Source: Gammaproteobacteria bacterium | GTDB taxonomy: Bacteria; Pseudomonadota; Gammaproteobacteria; Enterobacterales; Alteromonadaceae | Length of the DNA: 64,000 bases | Direction of reading: 5' to 3' | NCBI GenBank assembly: GCA_017302255.1 | Contig: JAFLDV010000001.1 | Location: 190,237 to 254,236, forward strand | Part shown: positions 59,124-64,000 of the stretch, piece by piece | Layout: every line of letters starts with the position of its first letter | Numbering within the stretch: the first letter of the stretch is position 1 | Notes under the pieces: model-generated | Told to the model about the DNA's origin: nothing | Databases searched by the model: none | What the model saw: only the letters and a program-made list of their open reading frames with translations | Translations under genes and position numbers: made by a program

Positions 59124-59953
59124 GTGGCCTCCACCGCGACATAATATCCCTGTTGATTGGGCAGCCCAGCAATAGAGCCGAGGTCAACATATCCGCCAAC
59201 CAAACTGACATTTTTATTGATAAACCAAGCGGTAAACACATCGCGCCAATGCTCTTCATCGGCAAAAGCTAATTGGTTTGGTTTTTGACGAAACTCTGCG
59301 CCAACCGCCCAATGTGGCGTTAACATGATCGTTGCAGACAGCTCAGTCATCAGCTGATAGCTATTGTCTTCAGCGCTGCCAAACCCCAACAATCCCGTTT
59401 GATTGGCTTTGGTTGCACGAACCGTGGCATTTAGCAGTAAATTGCGACCGGCGAACGCATCAAGCCATACTTTACTTGCCGCAACATACCAGTCGATCCC
59501 TTGGTCATCTAAGGCGCCCACCGCTTGTGGTAATTCGAAGTTCTGATGCTTTTTCCACTGCGCACCAACGCTGATTTGCGGCATCTCGGTGTAGAGTAAC
59601 TCGCCAGCAACGTGGTATTTAACACCAACAATGGTTTGCTTAAGGTCACCGCCAATAGTCTCCAGCGCTAAGGTTTGCTTGGTCAGTGATACTTCCAGTT
59701 GATTACCGTAACTAAAACCAGCCCCGATAGTTCTGAGACTAAAATCGTCCACGCCTACTTGGTTGCCAAAGCCAGTCACTGACCACTGACCTGAGCTGGC
59801 ATAGCCATTGATGACTGCCCACGGCACTATCCCGCCACCCGCCGAGCCTTCGATGGTGGTAGCACCACCAGTGCCGATGACCTTACTGCCAGCTATCGCT
59901 GAACAGTTGCAGAAAACTAATAGCGAAATTGCTAGAGAACGCAGAGTAATCAT
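59117..59953 (-). CDS. DUF3034 family outer-membrane protein
   Basis: 278 aa with a signal peptide (ending SAIAG) and a repetitive beta-strand pattern with aromatic ends, ending VAVEATW with a terminal aromatic residue, all typical of an outer-membrane barrel. TGGATTIEGSAGGGIVPWAV near the N-terminus is the DUF3034 hallmark. Its ATG overlaps the stop of the upstream GGDEF-EAL gene (TGATG) and its 3' end overlaps the globin gene, so the three are one translationally coupled operon. Function unknown. Confidence 0.83.
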   Translation of the reverse strand: MITLRSLAISLLVFCNCSAIAGSKVIGTGGATTIEGSAGGGIVPWAVINGYASSGQWSVTGFGNQVGVDDFSLRTIGAGFSYGNQLEVSLTKQTLALETIGGDLKQTIVGVKYHVAGELLYTEMPQISVGAQWKKHQNFELPQAVGALDDQGIDWYVAASKVWLDAFAGRNLLLNATVRATKANQTGLLGFGSAEDNSYQLMTELSATIMLTPHWAVGAEFRQKPNQLAFADEEHWRDVFTAWFINKNVSLVGGYVDLGSIAGLPNQQGYYVAVEATW

Positions 59954-62262
59954 CAGGTTTCCTTAAACCAAGTGGTTTTCTCTGTGGGGAATGCTTGCAT
60001 CCAGTCCATAAATAAATCGGCTTTTAACGGCCGAGCAAAGTAATAACCCTGCACCTTGTCGACACCCGCGGCAATCAGTTTTGCCAAGCCAGCTTCATTT
60101 TCCAGACCTTCTGCGGTCACTCGTAAGCCGAGGCCATGTGCCAGTTGCGTGGTCGCGACTACGATCAACTCGTCGTTTTGGTTATTTTCGATATCTTTGA
60201 CAAAGGCTCGGTCAATCTTCACTTCGTGTACTGGCAGCTGTTTTAAATAGGCTAATGATGACTGGCCTGTGCCAAAATCATCAATGGCCAATTCGATGCC
60301 CATGCTACGCAGTTGCTGCAGGTTACGGATCACTTGTTGCGGATCTTGCATCACTGCGCCTTCGGTGACCTCTAGCGCCAGCGCTGAACCTGGTACTTGG
60401 TATTTGGTTAACAGCTGGCTCAGTTGCTGAGGCAAATCTGGGTTCAGTAGGTCATAAGCCGATAAATTGACCGCTACGTTAAAATCAAAACCAGCAGCAG
60501 ACCAAGTCGCAAGCTGCGAAATAACCTGCTCTATCATCCAATCAGTGACCTGCGAAATTAGTCCTGAATGTTCGGCAAGACGGATAAATTCATCGGGCGG
60601 AATAAAACCTAGGCTTGGATGTTGCCAACGGATCAACGCTTCGGCACTGCGAGCTCGAGGTTGTTGAATCGCAACTTTTGGCTGATAAACTACAAACATC
60701 TGGCCACTTTGCAGTGAAAAGGGCAGGTCGTGTAACAACATCAGCTCACGTTGGTGACTTTCATCCTGACCTTGCTGATAACTTGCCCACAGTTGGTTGC
60801 TGGTTTTTGCATGGACCATCGCGATGTCCGCTCGGCGTAAAGCGTCATCACGGGTAATACTATGTTTTGGGCAAAAGATGGTGGCAAGGGCAACTTTCAG
60901 ATTGAGCCGGGACTCGCCAAGCAAGAACTCGCTGCTCAGTTGCTGCTGTAGTTGCAGCACTTGCTGGTCATTAAGTTGTTCGCTAATGGCTAAGAGGAAT
61001 TCGTCACCGCCAAGTCTTGCCACTAAAGTTAATGGAAGTGGTAACTCGCTCAGGCGGGCGCCAAGTTGTTGCAGCAGTGAATCACCGTTGCTGTAGCCGA
61101 AGGCGTCATTTACATGCTTGAAATCTTTGATATTAACCAGCACTAACTGTAGATCGGATCCTTGTAGTAACGCTGGCAGTTCCACTTCAACCAGTGTGCG
61201 ATTTGCCAGACCGGTCAAACTATCATGTTGGCTTTGATAAACAATATCTTGTTCACGAGCAGAAATGTCGAGCTGCATTTTTTGTAAAGTCTGTGATAGT
61301 AAACCGAATTCACCCCGACCAACCGCAGGCGCCGCAACTTTTAACCCTCGACCTATATCTCGCGCAAATTGACTCAGTCGTTGCAGCGGCCGACTGATAT
61401 TGCGAGCAAGAATTAAAGCGAGTAACAAAGCCAAGGTTAAACCGGCGCCAAAAATTAAAATCAGTTGCGAGCGGGCTTCGCTATAGCTTTCTTGCCAGCG
61501 TGAGGTAGGTAGATGTAACCAAGCTAATATTTTTCCGCTGTGATCTAAGGCGCGACTGGTGCTTAACATCTCCCCCTGCGCGCTGATTAATAACCATGGA
61601 TCAGTTGCTGAGGCAGCAAGCTCGGCAAAATCGCTAGCGTTCAGTGTGCTGTTGAGTAAAGTTATCTCAGCCTGTTCTGTTTGAAAAACAAAGCTAATGT
61701 CGAGCTCGGTAATGCCTTTGATTTCGACGGCGAGCTCTTGGTCAAGCGCAAAACCCATGCCGACCCAGGCGATCAGTTGTGGAGCTTTTACCGGGACCAT
61801 CACCAATTGGTATGCTTGATTACCCAAATGTACGATATCGGTAAAGCCTTCATTTGCAGCTTTTTTCATGTCGCGATTTAATTCGGCGATTTGGCTGGCA
61901 TCTAGTTGCTGTGCAGTACTGGCCAGCAATTCACCATTGGGCGAGAGTAGGATACTGATGTCGGCATCAATTCGGCTGCCGTAATTATCGAGTACTGTGG
62001 CAATTGTTTCCTGTTCGCGCAGAGCAACCGCCTGGCGAAAACCAAAGTCGCTCGCGACAATTCGCACCGAGGTGCTCAACTGGTTTGCTCGGTTACTTAG
62101 GGCTTGTTGGAACACTTTACTGGCGACATTCAGCGCCCGCAGCGCTTGGGTTTCGCTGTCTCGTTTCATTGCGCTTAAAGTGGCAAAACCAATGGCAATG
62201 GTCATCAGGCTGAGTAAACCCAGCAGCAATGAAATGAGTTGACCACGAAAACTGTTAAACAT
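59953..62262 (-). CDS. Membrane GGDEF-EAL protein, likely c-di-GMP phosphodiesterase
   Basis: 769 aa. TM1 about 9-30, a double-Cache-like periplasmic sensor about 31-268, TM2 about 270-290, HAMP (ILARNISRPLQRLSQFARDI), GGDEF domain (about 340-500) with LGGDEF, and EAL domain (about 515-760). EAL motifs look complete: AEALIRW, EVTEG, DDFGTG, KIDRAFV, AEGLEN and QGYYFARPL, so c-di-GMP hydrolysis is likely. The GGDEF motif itself is intact, but the metal-binding Asp pattern before FK (usually DxDxFK) reads VNIKDFK, so cyclase activity is doubtful and the domain may be regulatory. First gene of the operon with the DUF3034 protein and globin. Confidence 0.9.
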   Translation of the reverse strand: MFNSFRGQLISLLLGLLSLMTIAIGFATLSAMKRDSETQALRALNVASKVFQQALSNRANQLSTSVRIVASDFGFRQAVALREQETIATVLDNYGSRIDADISILLSPNGELLASTAQQLDASQIAELNRDMKKAANEGFTDIVHLGNQAYQLVMVPVKAPQLIAWVGMGFALDQELAVEIKGITELDISFVFQTEQAEITLLNSTLNASDFAELAASATDPWLLISAQGEMLSTSRALDHSGKILAWLHLPTSRWQESYSEARSQLILIFGAGLTLALLLALILARNISRPLQRLSQFARDIGRGLKVAAPAVGRGEFGLLSQTLQKMQLDISAREQDIVYQSQHDSLTGLANRTLVEVELPALLQGSDLQLVLVNIKDFKHVNDAFGYSNGDSLLQQLGARLSELPLPLTLVARLGGDEFLLAISEQLNDQQVLQLQQQLSSEFLLGESRLNLKVALATIFCPKHSITRDDALRRADIAMVHAKTSNQLWASYQQGQDESHQRELMLLHDLPFSLQSGQMFVVYQPKVAIQQPRARSAEALIRWQHPSLGFIPPDEFIRLAEHSGLISQVTDWMIEQVISQLATWSAAGFDFNVAVNLSAYDLLNPDLPQQLSQLLTKYQVPGSALALEVTEGAVMQDPQQVIRNLQQLRSMGIELAIDDFGTGQSSLAYLKQLPVHEVKIDRAFVKDIENNQNDELIVVATTQLAHGLGLRVTAEGLENEAGLAKLIAAGVDKVQGYYFARPLKADLFMDWMQAFPTEKTTWFKET

Positions 62263-62415
62263 GCGACCTCATCACTAGTGTCCAGCTGCGATTGCAGATT
62301 ATCACATTTGTGGCAAATGCAGGGAAATGAAAGCATTTTTCTTAAGCGATACAATGAACTAACACTAGCAGGATCTGAGCGGAACAGCCAATTGATTAGA
62401 CGAGCTTCCTGCAGG

Positions 62416-62452
62416 TAAAAAAAAGCCGGACACTAATGGTCCGGCTTTACAT
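62416..62452 (-). terminator. Rho-independent terminator after the cohesin-like gene
   Basis: Stem AAAGCCGGAC / GTCCGGCTTT with loop CATTAGT on the minus strand, followed by eight T. Confidence 0.93.
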
Positions 62453-62466
62453 TTAGCAATCTGCGA

Positions 62467-63039
62467 TTAAGCGCGACGACGGCGCAATAACCAAACCGCT
62501 GGCAGCAGCAACAAGGCAGTTGCCGGTGCTGAAACTGGTGCCGGAACACCGTTCACTTGGATTTTAGTACCGTTAAAGGTGAAACCACCGATATTGGTGT
62601 TTGATACCGCATCCCACAACTCTGCGTTGTCGATGTTTAAATCATGTAAGCCGGCAACTAAGGCTGTAAAGCGCACTGTGGCTAAGGTAATAGTACCTTG
62701 TTGCAGCGCAGCTAAATCTAAGTAGTTGTCGAATAAGTTAGCTTCATCAATATATAAAGCGCCGTTGTTGTAATCGATGGTCGTGAAGTTAACATCAGCG
62801 CCCGGGGTAAATTGTGAGCCGAAAGTAACATCCACAAAACCCAGTTTGTTGCCTAAAAATGAAAGATTTAATAGAAAGCCAGCAAGGCCGTCTTTGTAAT
62901 CATCCACTAGAAAGCGTGCAGTGATCACATCGCTGGTTTCATAACTCGATTTATCCAATTCGATATTAATGACTGTTGCATTGGCATTTACACCCAAGCA
63001 CAGCAGCGCTAAACAAAATAATTTTTTCAACATTTTCAA
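62467..63039 (-). CDS. Cohesin-like domain protein with C-terminal sorting tail
   Basis: 190 aa: signal peptide (ending NANA), then a beta-sandwich domain starting INIELDKSSYETSDVITARF, with FVDVTFGSQF and ATVRFTALVAGLHDLNID, the pattern of type I cohesin/CBM-like domains. The C-terminus APVSAPATALLLLPAVWLL followed by RRRR is an exosortase/rhombosortase-type anchor similar to the NIDO protein at 1.2 kb. It lies 9 bp downstream of a nuclease gene whose product ends in a dockerin-like domain. I infer that it anchors that enzyme at the cell surface. Confidence 0.75.
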   Translation of the reverse strand: MKMLKKLFCLALLCLGVNANATVINIELDKSSYETSDVITARFLVDDYKDGLAGFLLNLSFLGNKLGFVDVTFGSQFTPGADVNFTTIDYNNGALYIDEANLFDNYLDLAALQQGTITLATVRFTALVAGLHDLNIDNAELWDAVSNTNIGGFTFNGTKIQVNGVPAPVSAPATALLLLPAVWLLRRRRA

Positions 63040-63048
63040 ATACCTTAA

Positions 63049-64000
63049 TTATTTAATTGCGCAACGGGCGTAAGTACACATTGCTGTCATGGCGCGAGCA
63101 TCTAAAGCTGAAACTACGCCATCTTTGTTAAAGTCATATTCCAACCCTAAGCGCACACCTGATTTTAATTTGGCGTTAAACAGGTTGACGTCATTGGCAT
63201 CGACGTCACCATCTAAATCCAAGTCAGCTGGGCTACGAGTTTTCAGGTCAAGTTCAACAACTACAGGATCGTGATCTGAAGCGCGGAATGGACTTGGTTG
63301 ATAGAAATCAACAACTTGCTGTGGCGTTTTCAGTTCAGTGTTGTAATCAAATAAGGTCGTTTCATCAGCGTTGATATGCCATTCCATCGCATAGACTGCT
63401 TGAGTTGATAAGCTAGTGCTGGCAAGGGCATGGTCTAAATAACCAGCTTCACCGCCAAATACATAGCTGTAACCGTGATTACCTTGGTATTTTTCTACCA
63501 AGTTAACGAAACCTTTGTTTACTAAAGTGGTGATTGGAGTTTCTTTGGCATAAGCGTTTAAGTCGCCCATGATCAACACGTCAGCATCAGCAGTTCCGGT
63601 TGGTTTTGTGGCTAACCAGCTCGTTAACTCATTGGCAGCTTGTACACGAGTAGCAGTCCAACAACCTTGACCGTCTTTTAAATCACGATCTGGGTTGGTG
63701 GTGCCGCTTGGGCAGCTACCTTTAGATTTGAAGTGGTTTACAGCGAAAGTAAATACTTCATTGTTGCTGAGTTGACGGAAGCTTTGGACCAGCGGCTGAC
63801 GATTGCCGAAAGAAAAAACACCGGTGTTCAAAGTCACTGCTGCGCCAACTGGAGCAACTTTGCTTGGTTTATACAACAAACCAACAGTGATTTCGTCAGA
63901 ACCAAGTTCAGTCGTGCCTGGAACTTGTACATATTGGTAGGTGCCGGCACCCAATTTAGCGTTTAAACGACCTACTAAATCGACAATCGCACTTTGCTCA
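63049..64000 (-). CDS. Extracellular endonuclease (ExeM/NucH-like), 3' part, with dockerin-like tail
   Basis: The gene runs off the right end; the frame stays open to base 63999. The visible ~317 residues are the C-terminal half of an endonuclease/exonuclease/phosphatase-fold nuclease: VGLLYKPSKVAPVG, FAVNHFKSKG, MGDLNAYAKETPI (catalytic GDxNA), DHALAS and ASDHDPVVVEL (catalytic His). The last 60 residues contain two EF-hand-like Asp loops (DLDLDGDVDANDVNLFNAKL and DFNKDGVVSALDARA) and a C-TYARCA end, a dockerin-like layout. Probably secreted for DNA scavenging or biofilm matrix remodelling. Confidence 0.85.
   Translation of the reverse strand, partial: EQSAIVDLVGRLNAKLGAGTYQYVQVPGTTELGSDEITVGLLYKPSKVAPVGAAVTLNTGVFSFGNRQPLVQSFRQLSNNEVFTFAVNHFKSKGSCPSGTTNPDRDLKDGQGCWTATRVQAANELTSWLATKPTGTADADVLIMGDLNAYAKETPITTLVNKGFVNLVEKYQGNHGYSYVFGGEAGYLDHALASTSLSTQAVYAMEWHINADETTLFDYNTELKTPQQVVDFYQPSPFRASDHDPVVVELDLKTRSPADLDLDGDVDANDVNLFNAKLKSGVRLGLEYDFNKDGVVSALDARAMTAMCTYARCAIK

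Overview
The window is about 64 kb of chromosome from a gammaproteobacterium of the Alteromonadales/Chromatiaceae type, most like Rheinheimera or a close relative. I infer this from gene order and protein families; I ran no search. Supporting signs are the lptD-surA-pdxA-rsmA-apaG-apaH block, argR divergent from mdh, ispB divergent from rplU-rpmA-obgE, acnB-yacL, rluA next to rapA, and small families typical of marine gammaproteobacteria (TIGR03643/DUF2805, DUF3718, DUF3530, DUF3034, choice-of-anchor proteins). I see no phage, insertion sequence, CRISPR array, tRNA or rRNA.

Layout. 1-1.0 kb: end of a sulfate ABC transporter (cysT, cysW). 1.2-5.3 kb: a sorted NIDO-type surface protein, a CoA-transferase, an AraC/GyrI-like regulator and an SDR oxidoreductase. 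5.6-12.2 kb: one giant gene for a multi-Ig-domain adhesin with an internal GlyGly-CTERM-like anchor, fused in frame to a small outer-membrane barrel. 12.4-20.2 kb: a second EF-G, purC, acnB, yacL and small conserved proteins. 20.3-22.3 kb: glnK-amtB behind NtrC sites and a sigma-54 promoter. 22.5-23.4 kb: a very long CsrB-family sRNA on the minus strand with a UvrY/GacA box upstream. 23.5-30.2 kb: DyP peroxidase, argR, mdh, ispB, rplU-rpmA, obgE, folA and a DUF3718 protein. 30.4-41.7 kb: a chemotaxis receptor, the apaH...lptD operon and the divergent amgK-murU-djlA operon. 41.7-49.4 kb: a DMT-type membrane protein, DUF3530, an OmpA-family porin, rluA, rapA and a PIN-PhoH protein. 49.5-58.6 kb: an uncharacterised pair of sensor-like membrane proteins, a transglutaminase-like protein with a choice-of-anchor H protein, a pseudouridine synthase, a TPR membrane protein and a D-2-hydroxyacid dehydrogenase. 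58.7-62.3 kb: an overlapping operon of a GGDEF-EAL protein, a DUF3034 protein and a lipoprotein truncated globin. 62.4-64 kb: a cohesin-like anchored protein beside the 3' end of an extracellular nuclease gene with a dockerin-like tail.

How the genes work together. Much of the window is housekeeping: outer-membrane biogenesis (LptD, SurA), cell-wall recycling (AmgK, MurU), ribosome function (L21, L27, ObgE, RsmA, RluA, EF-G2, RapA for RNA polymerase) and central metabolism (AcnB, Mdh, PurC, FolA, IspB, PdxA). Superimposed on this is a surface and signalling layer: four proteins with exosortase/rhombosortase-like C-terminal anchors, a Csr regulatory RNA, a c-di-GMP enzyme and nitrogen control. 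The most notable items are the roughly 0.7-kb CsrB-like RNA built from a 52-bp tandem repeat, the adhesin-barrel fusion, and the adjacent cohesin/dockerin pair.
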